From Tetrapyrgos nigripes (taxonomy: Eukaryota; Basidiomycota; Agaricomycetes; Agaricales; Campanellaceae), in assembly GCA_013368315.1 (NCBI GenBank), contig JAACJM010000108.1, positions 124,001 through 188,000 of the forward strand: a stretch of DNA of 64,000 bases, in the 5' to 3' direction. Position 1 is the first letter of the stretch. Each line of letters begins with the position of its first letter. The notes under the pieces were generated by a model that did no database searches, was not told where the DNA came from, and was given only the letters and a program-made list of their open reading frames with translations. The translations under genes and the position numbers were made by a program. This document shows, piece after piece, positions 11,781 through 24,100 of this stretch.

Positions 11781-13209
11781 TGCCAGGTTTCCGTTCCCTT
11801 TTGGTTCCCATACCTCCTTACCTTACTTATCTTTGCATCTCTCACACCAATACGGAGCCCAAAGGTTGGTTACTCGAGTCAGTCAAAAGTCTAGACCTGG
11901 ATTGATCGGGGATATCCAGTATTCTCAGTTTTTATGGCGATTGAGCTCAGGCATGCCCCACTTCATCTCCCCCCTCCCCCATTAGTATTACACTTATACC
12001 AGAACACCATCTATTGGTTAGTTGAGAGCAGTTGTTAGTGGAGAGCTTGTATTGACTTATCTTCTCAGGCATTTATTGGGTACTAAAATGGTCAATCTGC
12101 GCTTGATCAACGTCAATTGTGGCTGAAAGAATAACCGTCATTGTAAATTCTGGGCACGTAGAGTCCATACTGGTTCACATTAGATGTATCAGTTGTGCAT
12201 AAAATTACCTTTGGGTTGCTTTTTGGACCAAAAAATGATGGCGCCAGATGGTTATATGCATACTTTGATGTTAATTCAGCAATCATTTGCTGGTATGATA
12301 CTTTCAGACTCGATGAAACATTTTAAATAGTACCGAAAGGTCAAAGATAAGAATATTACATGTGCACAGACTCAGTTGCAGGTCCTGTTCCCAAGTGTCA
12401 ATATATGCCGGGAAGTCTAGCAAGTGATGTATGCATTTGAGTGTTTGGATGATCACTTTTTTGCAGTTTTCGCATCCCAAGTGCTTTTATGGCTTTGCCC
12501 ATTTCAGATGGCCATAATATAGCTGGATACCTTATAATTACTCTTTTATATGTCACTCACAACATCTATCCATTTTTGGTGATTTTAAAACTACTAAATG
12601 ATTCCTCTAATCCAAGACAAACATCCCAGATTGCCCATTTTATGACTGTTTTGTATCAACATGCAAAGATATTGTGTATCACTCAACGGGTGTCAGCGAG
12701 AAATATTCCTAGCATGCAAATATATATATAGACCCTGTCCTGAAGCTCTCCGAGGTTAAATATACTCTGTGATTTCAACGTGAGCAGAAATAAAGATTGA
12801 GATGGTGCACTAAGTGCCTGCAAAATGCGTGGGAATATATCGTGACAGTTTGACTTTTATTCTCTTTGGACCAGTTATGTGTTCAAAGCTGGTTCTGGGA
12901 TTGATAATCTACCCTGATGGTGTATATAGAGTTACGTCAGCCTTAATGAATGGACTGAGTGCATGACTGTGTGTGTACAACAATGCAGGAGTTGTGTTTG
13001 ACATTAATTCGACCAAAATTTGACCACAATTGGAACTCTGGTGACGTGTCATCATTGTACGTGTCAACTACCTAGCAAACTGCCAGCACAACTCTTGGCT
13101 GCCACTCCTTGTCCACTTTGCTCTTTCTCTGCTTTTAAAAAGGACTACGATGGACACATATATGCACAGTGGGCTTCATTCATAGGCAATACCAAGGTTG
13201 CAGCGCTTG

Positions 13210-13340
13210 CACGCTGAAAAGACAAAAATATCCACTCGACAGATAGATCACATCACTACTACTGATATAAGATATATCTGTAAAAAAGTGTGTTTCTGTA
13301 CGCCTTTCTGCCAAGCAGATATTTTTGTATTTTTGGTGTG
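13210..13340 (+). mobile_element. 131-bp MITE, copy 1
   Basis: The element starts CACGCTGAAAAGACAAAAAT and its right end is the inverted complement over ~34 bp. The trinucleotide TTG flanks both sides (13207-13209, 13341-13343). Two further copies at 30533-30663 and 44963-45092 share the same ends and centre (a TATAAGATATATC core). It has no coding capacity, so it must have been moved by a transposase encoded elsewhere. Confidence 0.85.
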
Positions 13341-14439
13341 TTGGTCAAGTAGATTTTATGGTGTGTCCTACTACGTCTTCTTAGTACATAGAACACTCAT
13401 TTAGTGACTGCCTGCATGCTTTCCACTTGTTTCCTTCCCTCCTCTCATGGCAATATCTTACCTCACTTGACAATTACAACCACCCAAGTTCCTACCCAAT
13501 TCAGTCTCTCTCTCACTGCAGCCTTCCCCTTTGACTCGGACTTAGCAGCAAACTCTGTCTCCACTTTCACGCAATCCCTGGAATTCCCAGACTCTCAACT
13601 CGTTCTGCTTCGGTTCTGCTCCCTTTCATTGCTGAAAGAGGTGTGGATAGATGTGGTGTGGGGAATGAAGCTAGTAAGGACTCAGAGCTGGTGAGGTGTG
13701 GGTTGAAGGGGTAGGGGTGTAAGAGAAGAAGGGTTGGCTAATAGGCGAGTGAGTAACCTTTTTATTAGTGCCAACTAATACATCTCCTTTTCTCCCCTTT
13801 CATCCTTGTTTTAGTACTGCCCGCAGCTGTCAACAGACCACGGTAAACAACCTCCTTTACCCTACCGCCGCTCTTCATTTTGCCCAGATGAACCCCACCT
13901 CCACCACAACCTGGTACTTCTACAGTCTACCTCTGATTGAAGATGCTGTGGCATGGAGGTTTTCATTGTAGACTTGCACTTCATTAGTCTAGAATGTAGC
14001 TCGTCTATACAAAATATGATAGCCATTCCATATATTTGTGTCCAATCTAATCCATGCACACAAGCCCGCCTGCAGTGGTAACGCAAGATACTTGTTTTGG
14101 AAAGTGGCCATTCAAGCTGATTATGAGGCCAAAGCTGTGTTCAGAAGCATTGGGGAAGGATGGACCTTGGTCCATAGGATGATGCCTAAAGCACCAGTCA
14201 TATGAGTCTCTGTCTTGGCCCTAGGTTATTTGGCAGGGCTTTTATAAAAAGGAGCTGGCTGTGAGTGTAGGATTAACTATCATTTTTTAAAAGAAGCTAT
14301 CTAAGGTACAACCTAGACTTTTACAAATTCCTTAAGATCCAATATGTAGCTGGCTTCTCTTGCTCCGATGATGGGTAGCCTAGTGAGGCACTGGGAAGTC
14401 ATGTTGTCTGAGTCAAGAGAACTGTGATGCAAAAAGAAC
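13341..14439. other. No gene recognised
   Basis: Short open frames on both strands without recognisable motifs; no repeat structure identified by eye. Confidence 0.4.
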
Positions 14440-14637
14440 CAGGGAAATGTGGGCCCCCATGTATGGGGCAAGTATGAGTCTGAACTCCACTAACACTTCA
14501 CATAAAGTATAATAGTATCACAAGCATTTGGATACAATAAAGGTAACGAAGATAACAATTATATATTATTCTCTTATATACATTACACAAACCACCTTTC
14601 TACCTCTGCAGCTGTTCAAGTTGATATTCCTTTCTCT
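14440..14637 (+). repeat. Dispersed repeat, copy 1
   Basis: This ~198-bp stretch, starting CCAGGGAAATGTGGGCCCCC and ending in TTTCTCTCAG, matches the reverse complement of 34998-35192 almost throughout. Similarity drops sharply at both ends. It has no coding content; it could be a solo LTR or a short non-autonomous element. No target duplication was found. Confidence 0.7.
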
Positions 14638-14693
14638 CAGTGTCCTACCTAAGGCCTCAATAAAGGGCACCCATCCATGTTAAGTCTTAATAC

Positions 14694-15073
14694 TGTAAGG
14701 GCAACTCCTGACATGTGAGGCACTCACTCAACAACTGCAGGAGGAGATCCAAAGATATATAAATCAGGACTAGAAGATACAAGACTAACATACTATGCAC
14801 CTGCAGGAGATCCAAAGAGAAAAACTCAAGGATACTTGCCTGCAGGGAAGGGGTATATATACATGTATGAAGGCCTGGGAAAAGATCTACAAAACTGTAC
14901 AGTTAAAACAAAGTAATAGAAAGGTGGAATGATGAGAGATTAAATGATGAACGATGAAATGATGGATGATGAAACAATGCAACAGGGATAAACAAGTTAA
15001 TGAAGTCCAGATAAAACAAGAACAAACAAGTCCTAAAGGAGAAGGGAAGGAAAAAGGAAACTGTCCCCTTACA
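14694..15073 (-). repeat. 3' LTR of element A
   Basis: 380 bp, begins TGTAAGGG and ends CCTTACA on the + strand, so the ends are inverted complements. A short TATATATA motif lies near 14872. It matches 20408-20790 over its full length. Confidence 0.95.
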
Positions 15074-15087
15074 TCACCCCCCTACTA
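15074..15087 (-). promoter_or_regulatory. Polypurine tract of element A
   Basis: On the minus strand this reads TAGTAGGGGGGTGA immediately before the 3' LTR, the expected primer site for plus-strand DNA synthesis. The pol stop codon TAG (15087-15085) overlaps it. Confidence 0.8.
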
Positions 15088-18000
15088 GATCTGCAGTGAC
15101 CTTGATGCAGCACACCAGTTCTTGGAATGATCAGCTTGCGACACTTGCACCATTTTAACAGCATCAGGATGCCTTGCATAGAAGTCTGCCACTGCCTTTG
15201 GAGCATGTACCAAGTCCTCTGCATGCTCCCATGAGTCCTCTTGTGGCCCATAGCCTTTCCATCAGACAAGGTATTGCAACTTTTTCCAATGTCCATAACG
15301 ACGACTATCCAAAATCTCTTCAACTTCAAACTCTTCTTCACCATCAATGATTTCAGGGTCAGGAGGTGGGTCAGATCTACGACCAGGGATAGGATTGTCA
15401 GTGTAGCGGTTGAGTTTGATAACAGGGAAGACTGGATAGAGGTGTTTCATGGATGGGGGAAGTTTCAGCTTGTAGGCACCCTTGCCGATTTCTTGAAGAA
15501 CAGTGTAAGGCCCGAGCTAATGGTGACTGAGTTTCTTTGATGGACAGGTTGTGTTGATGTCAGAGCCATCCAACCAGACCTTGTCACCAGGCTTAAAGAC
15601 AGGGGCAGGGGTATGGCGATGGTTATAGTATTGGGCATACTCTGACTTGGCCTTTGTGAGTGCTGCCTGTGCCTCTGTCCAGCCTGACTTGAGCTGATCA
15701 ACAAAGTTGTTGACGTTCTCTATTTCTGACCACTGTACGTGAGGCTCAAAACCCATACGAGGGTTTTGACCAGTGTCAATCATGAAGGGAGTTTGCTGGG
15801 TTGACACATGGACCTTATTGTTGTAGGAGAACTCAGCAGTGGGCAGTAGCTCATCCCAATCGTCCTGGCATTGACTCACCCACTGGTGCAGGTAACCTTC
15901 TAGCTCTTGATTGACACGTTCAGTCGGGCCATCTGTCTGCAGGTGGTAGGCTGTAGAAAGTTCCTGTTTGACACCAGCCATCCTACAAAGTTCCTGCATG
16001 AAGTCCACAACAAACTGTGGGCTGCGGTTGGAGCGTGCTGATCTGGGCATCCCATGGTGCTTCCATACTTCCCTGAAGTAGATGCATGCAGCTCCTTCAG
16101 CAGTAACTGTTGTATGAGTCCAAAGGAAGTGACCTCTTTTGCCCAACATGTCTATGACCACCATGACTGCATTGTACCCATGAGCTTCTGGTAATTCGAC
16201 AATGAAGTTGACTGACACTGACTGCCATGGCTCAGTGGGAGTCTCAGAAGGGACAAGCTCTCCAATGGGGAGGTGACGATGAGACTTGGTCTGCATGCAC
16301 AGATCACAAGTCTTGGTATACAGCCCAATGTACCGAGACATCTGGGGCCACCAGTAGTTCCGTGAGACAAGTTCAAGGGTCTTGAACTGTCCAGGGTGAC
16401 CAGCAACCTTGGTGTCATGATGTTGGGAGACTATGCGACAGCGAAGGTCATGGGAAGGAGGAACATAGATCTTGCCCGGAAATACACAGCCATTCTGCAC
16501 TGTGAGTAGAGTGAGTGTGGGACTTGCACAAGGCTTGCACAGCACACATGACTTGTTCCTGTAGCTTGTTTTCACGAACAGCAAAGCAGACATCTCTCAT
16601 GATCTCGACTTCTTCACTAGTCAAATCTATTGCAGTAGTAACAGCAGTGATTGAGAACATCTCTGGGTTGAGTAGCACAATGTCTGAATTGTCATCGGCA
16701 CCAGTACCATGATCAGGTCAGTGGGACAATGCATCGGGCTTGCCCATAGTGCAGCCAGGGTGATGGTGTAGCTGGAAGTCAAAATGAGAGAGGTACAGGG
16801 ACCAATGAGCTTGACGTCGATTGAGCTTTTTTGCAGTTTGGAAGTACTCCAAGTTTTTATGGTCTGTCCAGATCTGCACAGGAAAGTGCCTTCCTTCAAG
16901 GAAGTGTCTCCATTCCTTGAGGGCTCGAATGATGGCTAGCATTTCCTTATCATGGATCTCATAGTTGCGTTCAATGGCGTTAAGACTTTTGGAGTAGAAA
17001 GCAATGGGGTGCCACTTGTCGTCATCTGGAGACTGTTGGGACAAAACTGCTCCTGTAGCGTAGTCAGAGCTATCTGACTCCAAGCAGTATGGTTGAGAGT
17101 CGTCAGGCATGGTGAGGACAGGGGAGGAGGTGATTAGGGACTTCATGATGTCGAAGGCGTCCTGAGCATCCTTAGACCAGTCAAACTTGATGTCTTTTCA
17201 GGTCAGTTCAAACAGCGGTCATGCATGATGAAAGAAGTCCTGGATAAACCAATGATAGAAGTTGGTGAATCCAAGGAAGGAGGAGACCTCTCTCTTGTTT
17301 TCAGGTACAGGCCACTCTGCAACACCAGACACCTTGACAGGGTCCATTTTGACATGCCGAGGTACTCAATGCGAGTCTTCTCAAACTCACACTTGTCTGC
17401 TCTAAGGTACAGCTTGTGTTGCCACAACCAGTCTAGGACTAGGTGAGTCACACGATGATGCTCCTCAACAGTCTTGATGTAGATTAAGATGTCATTGAGA
17501 TAGACAGATACAACACCCTCCATAATGAGATCATGGAGAATGTCATTCATCATCATCTGGAAAGTCACAGGGCTGTTGGTGAGACCAAAGAACATGACAA
17601 GGGGTTCGAAAGAGACCATGGTTGGTGCGAAAAGCTGCCTTCCATTCATTGCCCTCACAAATCTGGATGTTGTTGAAACCCCAGTGTACATCCAATTTAG
17701 TGAAGTATTGTGCACCTTTGAGGTTATTAACTAGTTCATTAATCAAGGGCAAGAGATAACGGTTCTTAATTGTCATCTTGTTTAGCACACGATAGTCTTG
17801 GACAAGTCAGAGGTTTCCATCCTTCTTCTTTACAAAGAAGACTGGAGATGCCATAGGGGATTTGGAGGGATGAATGCGACTGGTAGACAGATTCTCTGTG
17901 AGGAACTCATCAAGGGCCTTTTGTTCATTAGGAGTGAGTGGGTAGACCTTGCAGTTGGCAGGTTTAGAGTCAGGGACTAACTCTACTGCATGATCCCATG

Positions 18001-18694
18001 GTTTGCAATCTGGCAGCACATCAAAGGAGTCCTTGGAGAAGAAGTGATCAGGGAGGCCATCATGAGGGTTCCTCGAAGCCTTGGCATGTGCTTCTGCTAG
18101 ACGTTGAGAAGTGGTGCTCATTGCCTTGATGAACTCTGACTCTGGAGGAACCGAGGTAACAAATATGCAGCCACCTTCCTCAATAGAAATGTCGTCAGGG
18201 AAGTCATCGCAGCCAAAGGTCCTGAGGTTGTTCATCTCATCTTCACCAGGGTCCAATTCAATAACATGGAGAGATGGACCTTCCTGACAACATTCCAGAG
18301 CTTGGCATTGACAACGGGCAGCAGATAGGGATAGTTGACGTTCTTGTTGTACCTCTTCATGACATGTAGAGCACTGCCTTGGGCATCGGCTGAGCTTGAT
18401 GTTGCCACTGTCACTGTTCCAATCCACCTCAGGGTTATGGGCTTGTAACCATCCATAGCCAAGAATGATGTCTTGGCTGCTGAGCTGAGTGACCACAAGC
18501 TGGATGCGTTCAGAGTGATCTTTGAAATGCAGGATAGTGTCCAAGATCTTGGTTATGGCTCCAGCCTCATTAGGAGTGCTGTTGACATTGAAGACAGGGA
18601 TAGGCCTTTGGAGTTTCCAGGTTGGAATTGAGTTCTTGGCGATAAACTCAGCATTGGCATAACCCATACTAGTGGTTCCACTATCAATGAGCAC
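15085..18694 (-). pseudogene. Pol polyprotein remnant of element A
   Basis: Domains in minus-strand order: aspartic protease with a DSG motif near 18683; reverse transcriptase from ~17880 ('[11 protein letters not shown]', 'FTKLDVHWGFNNI', 'MFFGLTNSP'); RNase H at 17146-16718 ('WTDHKNLEYF'); integrase at 16593-15517 with the HHCC finger and 'WWPQMSRYI'; and a C-terminal chromodomain ('EEILDSRRYGHWKKLQYLV', a stop, then 'WKGYGPQEDSWEHAEDL') ending at 15085. The RT catalytic box reads YLND instead of YxDD (17494-17496). The first two integrase aspartates read Asn (16207-16209, 16027-16029). Stops lie at 17807-17809, near 15517 and near 15262, and a frameshift lies in RT near 17600. Most of these lesions are explained by loss of a CpG. 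Confidence 0.93.
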
Positions 18695-18999
18695 ACTGCC
18701 AGAGATTAGAGAGGGATTAGATGTGGACTCTAGCTCTATTGGGACTGTTAGGCAGCGGCTTCTGTCAGAGGAGATTACTAATTTGCAAGGTAGACAGTGT
18801 TCCCAACACTTGAGATAGCGCCAAGGAACTAGTCAATGAGCAGAAGGAATGGAAGGGGGAGTAGAGGGGGCAGGGAGAGACATGACTGAGGCAATTACTT
18901 CACACATGGACTCAGGGACAGGGATACAATCATTATCATTGGTAGAGTCTGTAGATAAACATGTGAAGTAATTATTTTTTGACCATGAGGGCATGTCCA

Positions 19000-20428
19000 T
19001 CACTCCTGGTCCTTGGCAAAATCCTCCTGAGTGGGCTCGTTCATCAGAGCAGCTTGGAAATCCTGGAAAGCTGTGTATGCTTCTGCAATCTCCTGCCAGT
19101 CATCAACAGACATATCCATGATACAAACATGTTCACGTTGGCAGTCTGGACATGCTGCAGAGAAGTGACTGGTTTTGCCACATGTGTAGCAGGTGTGGCA
19201 GGCTAGGAACCTCTGCCTTGAAGTGTCGGCTTCCATGGGAATGCCTTGGAGAAGGGGAGCTTGGGCAGGGACTGGCACACAAGGGGCAGGAATGGGGGCA
19301 GCAGCAGGGGTAGGGAACTGGATTGGGAAAAGGAGCATGAGAGGGGAAAGTAGGCTTGGGTGGACCAGGGTGCACACTTCTCTGAGCACCATGGAAGATC
19401 ACATCTTCCTGTTCATGCTTATCAAACCTCTTGGCCAGGGAATACCAAGCCATGATGTCCCATTCCTGTGGATGAGCCTCTGCCTCTGCAACCTTCTTCT
19501 CTAAAGCAGGCCGCAGTCCACATTGGAATTTGAGGACCACTGTCTAACCAACATGTTTTGCATCCTCAAGTTGGGCCTTGATGGTAGGTTCAGTAGGGTT
19601 CATGGAGTAGAGGATGGGTTCAATGTTAAGGCCAGCCATGGTGATAAGAGCACGGAAGTTGTTGACATATTCATCAACAGAAGCTGTGCCCTGAAAGTAG
19701 GAGACACCCTCTAGGGCAAGACTAGCCTGAGTGCATTCATCTTCTGGCATGAACTCCTTGATGAACTCAGTTTCGAATTCTCGCCAGGTATCGAAGCGGA
19801 AGGAGCCATAGAGGTGTCCATGGTAGATGAGGCTTTGGCAGTAGGTGGCAGCACGACCTGTCTGGAAATAGGACAATGCCCACATGATCTTGGTGACATT
19901 GTCTTCAAAACGAACAGTGCTAGCATAAATGATCACACTGGTCCACCAGACTCGGCCATTAGCACATTGACCATCAAAGATGCCAGGTGGGGACGCCTTA
20001 GCATGTGAAGCTCCAGAAGAGTGATGAGAGGGAGGAGTAGAAGACGAAGCAGAGGATGGAGGTCGAGTGGGGTGTTGTGATGGGGGTTGGGAAGATGGAG
20101 GGCAATTTCAGCCTTGGAGGGCGGTGAGGATCTCAGCAAGTTGCTCACTCTGACTCTGAGTCTGAGAAGCCTGCTCTAGATGGGCCAGACAAGCATTGAA
20201 AGCTTCAGACATTGTGGGGGACCCAGGTAATGAGGCAGAAGGAACAGAGGGTGGAGAGAACTGAGGAGTGGTGGAGGAGTCTTGGGGAACCATAGGAGGA
20301 GGAGCAAGAGCAGTGTGAGTGCTATGAGTCACTCTCACTGGTATCTGGAGCTTGGAAGGAAATGGTTGCCAAAGATGACTAGTCCACTTGATGAGGAGTT
20401 TTTCTACTGTAAGGGTGACTCCTGACAT
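19000..20428 (-). pseudogene. Gag remnant of element A, start codon inside the 5' LTR
   Basis: The reading frame opens with an ATG at 20428 (GTG at 20437), inside the 5' LTR, and runs out of the LTR without a break. A Ser/Pro/Gln-rich leader is followed by a retrotransposon Gag core at 19936-19544 ('WALSYFQTGRAATYCQSLI', 'FMPEDECTQASLALEG') and a CX2CX4HX4C zinc knuckle near 19140-19200 ('CYTCGKTSHFSAAC'). Breaks: TGA at 20108-20110, a TAG near 19541 and a frameshift near 19390. Gag would coat the RNA genome in cytoplasmic particles. Confidence 0.85.
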
Positions 20429-20790
20429 GTGAGGCACTCACTCAACAACTGCAGGAGGAGATCCAAAGATATATAAATCAGGACTAGAAGATACAAGACT
20501 AACATACTACACACCTGCAGGAGGAGATCCAAAGAGAAAAACTCAAGGATACTCACCTGCAGGGAAGGGGTATATATACTTGTATGAAGGCCTGGAAAAA
20601 GATCTACAAAACTGTACAGTTAAAACGAAGTAATAGAAAGGTGGAATGATGAGAGATTAAATGATGAAACGATGAAATGATGGATGATGAAACAATGCAA
20701 CAGGAAAAACAAGTCAATGAAGTCCAGATAAAACAAGAACAAACAAGTCCTAAAGGCGAAGGGAAGGAAAAAGGAAACTGTTCCCTTACA
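20408..20790 (-). repeat. 5' LTR of element A
   Basis: 383 bp with the same TGTAAGGG...CCTTACA ends as the other LTR. Mismatches to 14694-15073 include paired TG/CA differences at 20416, 20510 and 20554. Confidence 0.95.
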
Positions 20791-21057
20791 AATACCTTAA
20801 CTATAGGTCTTTATTAAGGGCAAGTTAATTTCAATTTAAGGTCATTTTAAGGCCATCTGTCTTCAGTCATAGCCACCAATGGCCCACCAACTGAGCTTTA
20901 CTCTTCACTATACCCCTTTCCTCTTCAGCAGCAAAAAGCAGCATTGGTCCAGATTTGATTTTATCAAAGCACACTTGTCCTTGGAAGACTTGGTCAAAAA
21001 ATTTTCCATAAAACTTGCTCTATTAAGACTTAATTAAGGCTTAAGTACAAGCTGTGA
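20791..21057. other. Spacer between elements A and B
   Basis: No gene or repeat was recognised. The T/A-rich stretch contains several TTAAGG and CTTAA motifs. Confidence 0.4.
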
Positions 21058-21408
21058 TGTCATGAACCTTTCATTCCTCGTTCAAGAAACCCTTAGAAGG
21101 ATTCTCAATCCTTCTTTATCTCTCTGATTGCTGCTACCCACTTTCCCCTAACGAGATTGACTTCTTCTGAGCTGGGTCATTTATCACTCCCTTAGATCGC
21201 GAGTGCATTGTCATAAGACCTTAATTTATTTTCTTGATTAATTCCTCTAGAAACACGGACGTTATTTGTAAAGTAGTATATATAATGTAGGATACTCATC
21301 CTATATCTTTACTCTAGTCTGGTCATATCACATGGACCTTGCCTTATTCTACTTGATTCTTTAGTGTCATTGTCACCTCACCTAAATATCTTCAGCTTGG
21401 TTCTGACA
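21058..21408 (+). repeat. 5' LTR of element B
   Basis: 351 bp, TGTCATGAACC to GTTCTGACA. A TAGTATATATAATG motif near 21273 could be its TATA box. The matching LTR lies at 28460-30515. Confidence 0.92.
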
Positions 21409-21494
21409 TTAGACTAGAGTACCCCTAAAGGCAACCTGACATCAACCATACACTCTTCTTCTTGCTATTCTCAGACACTTGAAGAACCTCCTAG

Positions 21495-21998
21495 ATGACT
21501 ACTCCAAATGTGCCTACCTCTGGTGGCCCCTTGGACTATTCTATGGGCACTACTCCAAATCCTATGGCCTTCGGATCTTGAACCTCATACAAAGCATGCA
21601 GGAAGTCTTGAAGAGTTCCAGAAGCTTAGCAAGGATGTGGGTTTTTAAGGACCCGTAGGCAGAATGATACACCACCTACAGAACAATCAGTGTTTCATAA
21701 CAAGTTTGCTTCATATAATTGATTTAGTGTCCTCACAAATGAAAGCGACTTGACTGAAACTGAAGACGTATCTGCAAATCCCCTGGAGGATTCTCGTAAA
21801 GATTCTCAACAAACTCCTAACCCTTTCTGATGCAAATGCCATACTCAAACTCCTTCATGCCTTCCTTCTTGTATTCCACTGAAACCTGAGAAGAAAGTAG
21901 GACCGCACCTTGTTTTGTTATGATGATGGGTCCACATATCAAGGGAGCATGAAGTAGATGATGAACTAAGGTTCAATCTAGGTTCAATGTGACCTGAT
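21495..21998 (+). pseudogene. Gag region of element B, badly decayed
   Basis: An ATG at 21495 opens a short frame ('MTTPNVPTSGGPLDYSMGTT') that stops within 40 codons. No complete Gag core or zinc knuckle can be read before the protease, so the gag gene is either mostly deleted or very diverged. Confidence 0.45.
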
Positions 21999-22350
21999 GT
22001 GGCTCTCACTGTACTCAGGGACCTCCAGACTCCAGCAAAATGGATTCAGAAAATTAGTGGAGAATCTATCTTGCTCCCAGTCACAGTTGAGGCCTTGGAT
22101 TCACATAAAAGCCAAGTCACCAATGCTCTTCTTGATTGTGGGGCCACAGGATGCTATATCAATCAAGACTTTGCCCTTAGGAATAATTTGTTCCTGGAAC
22201 GTCTCTATCGACCAGTTCCAGTATACAATGCAGACGGAACAGCCAACAAAAATGCAAAAATCGAATACACAACCAAGCTACGACTAACTGTCAACAACCG
22301 CACAGAAGTTACTACATTCACAGTCACTAACACTGGTGCAAACAATATTA

Positions 22351-22440
22351 GAGAGGTTGCGATGAGCCAACCGCTGCCACATGTGGCTTTGTCAGCATGC
22401 GTGCGTGGTTGGCTCACATATTGTGTGCGATAGCCAACCG
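22351..22440 (+). repeat. Left terminal inverted repeat of the Harbinger element
   Basis: Matches the reverse complement of 25375-25464 over about 90 bp. Most mismatches are C/T or G/A within CpG or former CpG positions. Confidence 0.9.
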
Positions 22441-22481
22441 CTGGCTGACTGCCAGTGAACTCGATGTTTCGTTCTTCTACC

Positions 22482-24020
22482 ATGCCCTCTGCTCGCAAGA
22501 AAGCAGTCTCCCGGCCCCCAGCCATCCCTAGAATACCCACCTGTCACTCTACATGCCTTCAAACTCATGGTGACAGCAGCCAACAGTCCAAGTCTAACGG
22601 TGACAGTTCCAGAGCAGTCGAGGCGGAAACAGCCACCCAAGACTCCAGTCCACCTTGGGACTGTGAGAAGGGTGATGTACCCAATGAAGAATCACCAGAG
22701 CCACATTCTGAAATGCAGCAAGAGGTCAATGGCTCCCACTCTGAGTCAGTGACCTGTGGCACGCCTTCTAATGACTTGGGAGACGATGAAGACAGCTCAG
22801 GGAGGACCAGACTGAAGGACAACATGCCTGAAATGCTCGCTCACCAAACTGGTAACCATGGCAAGACCGGTACCTCATTCAAATGGTTGATAAACCCCAT
22901 CCCTTTGAAGCTGGTCGGCATGAGACTACAGTAGAATACCTCATAATGAATAAGGTAATAATGAATAATTGTCATAACGAATACACTTTTGGCTCTCCCA
23001 AACTGATGTTTACAGCCAAAAAAATATATCATAAGGAATAACCACCATAATGAATAGCTTTGGGCTGTCTCCCAACACTATTCATTATGAGGTATTTGAC
23101 TGTACAGCCGCATGGGAGGCTCTTGCCCACGAGTTACTGCAGGAGAGTGTAGATGTTGATGAGAAACATCCACTCGACTGCACTGTGACAGCATGCCGGT
23201 CAAGATTCTATTTGCTTGTGAAGTTTCACGAGGTGAGTCTTTGTTGATTATAGTGACAAGGCCTAACCCACATCCTATCCCCTTTCAGCAAGAACAGACA
23301 TGCTCAAAACAGAAGACAGGGACTGACGAAGAAGTAAACGAGCATATACGTGTACGTTGTGTGCCTACTCTGCTATATTTTTTTTTTACTCATACATGTT
23401 TTAGCTTCTTGATGGTCTGGTTGAACAAGTACATGCAAGCAAACTCGAGGGGAAGAAGTCCACAGGTGATGCCCAGAAGAAGGCTGAGGCTGAGAAGGAG
23501 GCTGGCTTGGAGATTTGGGATGCTGCAATGTGGGGTATGGTTCCTCGAGAGAATCTCACAGATGTCGCCAGAGATGATGCACCAATTCGTGAGCGTCAAG
23601 GTCAGCATAAGAGGAAACGGTGTGTCTACACATATCAGCTGCAAGCATGACATTGCCTCATTATTCTCTAGCACAACATCTGACACAAAGGAGAACGATT
23701 CACCAAAGAAGGGCTGTCGCTGTGACTGGGACAAGATTGATGAGGCGCTTACCAAATTCAATGCGAGCGATGAAGAACTTCTCAGGGAAGTGTGGAGGAG
23801 AGAGCAAGAGTGTCACCAGGAGAATCTTGAAACCCAGAATCAGATACTTGGTGCTTTGAGGAATTTGAATGAGGGTTTCAAGGAAATGCGACAGGAAGGT
23901 CACGATGCACATATGAGGGAGATGGAGGCTCAAGCTCAGCAGAATCAGATACTCGCCTCTCTTGCTACTGTCATTGCATCCACTACCTCAAACCTACTGC
24001 AGCCTGGCCCAAGTCACTAA
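22482..24020 (+). pseudogene. Myb/trihelix-like accessory protein of the Harbinger element
   Basis: The first coding block (ATG at 22482, ending near 22934) is Ser/Glu-rich and acidic. After a nested MITE (22929-23102) comes a segment 'AWEALAHELLQES' ... 'ACRSRFYLLVKFHE' (23106-23231), which looks like the Trp-containing helices of a Myb/SANT or trihelix DNA-binding domain. Further blocks follow near 23405-23620 ('EIWDAAMWGMVPRENLTDVA') and 23720-24020, the last a helical Gln/Glu-rich tail ending '...NLLQPGPSH'. In PIF/Harbinger elements such a protein binds the element ends and carries the transposase to the nucleus. The MITE insertion breaks the frame, and I cannot fix all introns, so it is treated as broken. 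Confidence 0.6.
22929..23102 (+). mobile_element. 174-bp Tc1/mariner (pogo-like) MITE
   Basis: Ends are CAGTAGAATACCTCATAATG and, on the other strand, CAGTCAAATACCTCATAATG, with TA on both sides (22927-22928, 23103-23104). A TA target and ends starting CAGT fit the Tc1/mariner superfamily, pogo/Fot1 branch. It lies within the Myb-like gene of the Harbinger element, so it arrived later. Confidence 0.85.
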
Positions 24021-24100
24021 TACTATTGTTTGTTTCAAACACATTCTGTACATACCATAGATTTCTTGATATTTACTGTAGATACTTGTTTACTACTAGT

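Larger units (their letters stand above)
7208..13209. other. 6-kb repeat-scarred region without a recognisable gene
   Basis: No open frame here shows a recognisable domain. The region holds an imperfect inverted repeat (8161-8232 against 9508-9593), a (TCC)n microsatellite, two families of short direct repeats around 10.45-10.80 kb and diverged duplications at 11.29-11.78 kb. These are listed separately. It is best read as old, decayed transposon DNA. Confidence 0.5.
14694..20790 (-). mobile_element. Ty3/gypsy LTR retrotransposon A (chromodomain type), inactivated
   Basis: Two LTRs (14694-15073 and 20408-20790) bracket gag and pol remnants in the order gag, CCHC knuckle, protease, reverse transcriptase, RNase H, integrase, chromodomain. 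That order defines Ty3/gypsy, and the chromodomain defines a chromovirus. The 5-bp sequence AATAC flanks both ends (14689-14693, 20791-20795), a proper target-site duplication. The polypurine tract is directly inside the 3' LTR. The element is transcribed from right to left. Multiple stops, a frameshift and catalytic Asp-to-Asn changes make it dead. The LTRs differ at only a modest number of sites, many of them CpG-type. Confidence 0.95.

Noticed and set aside
14440..14637. LTR of a further retrotransposon
   Set aside because: The shared sequence starts before any TG and ends without a convincing CA, and no target duplication flanks either copy.
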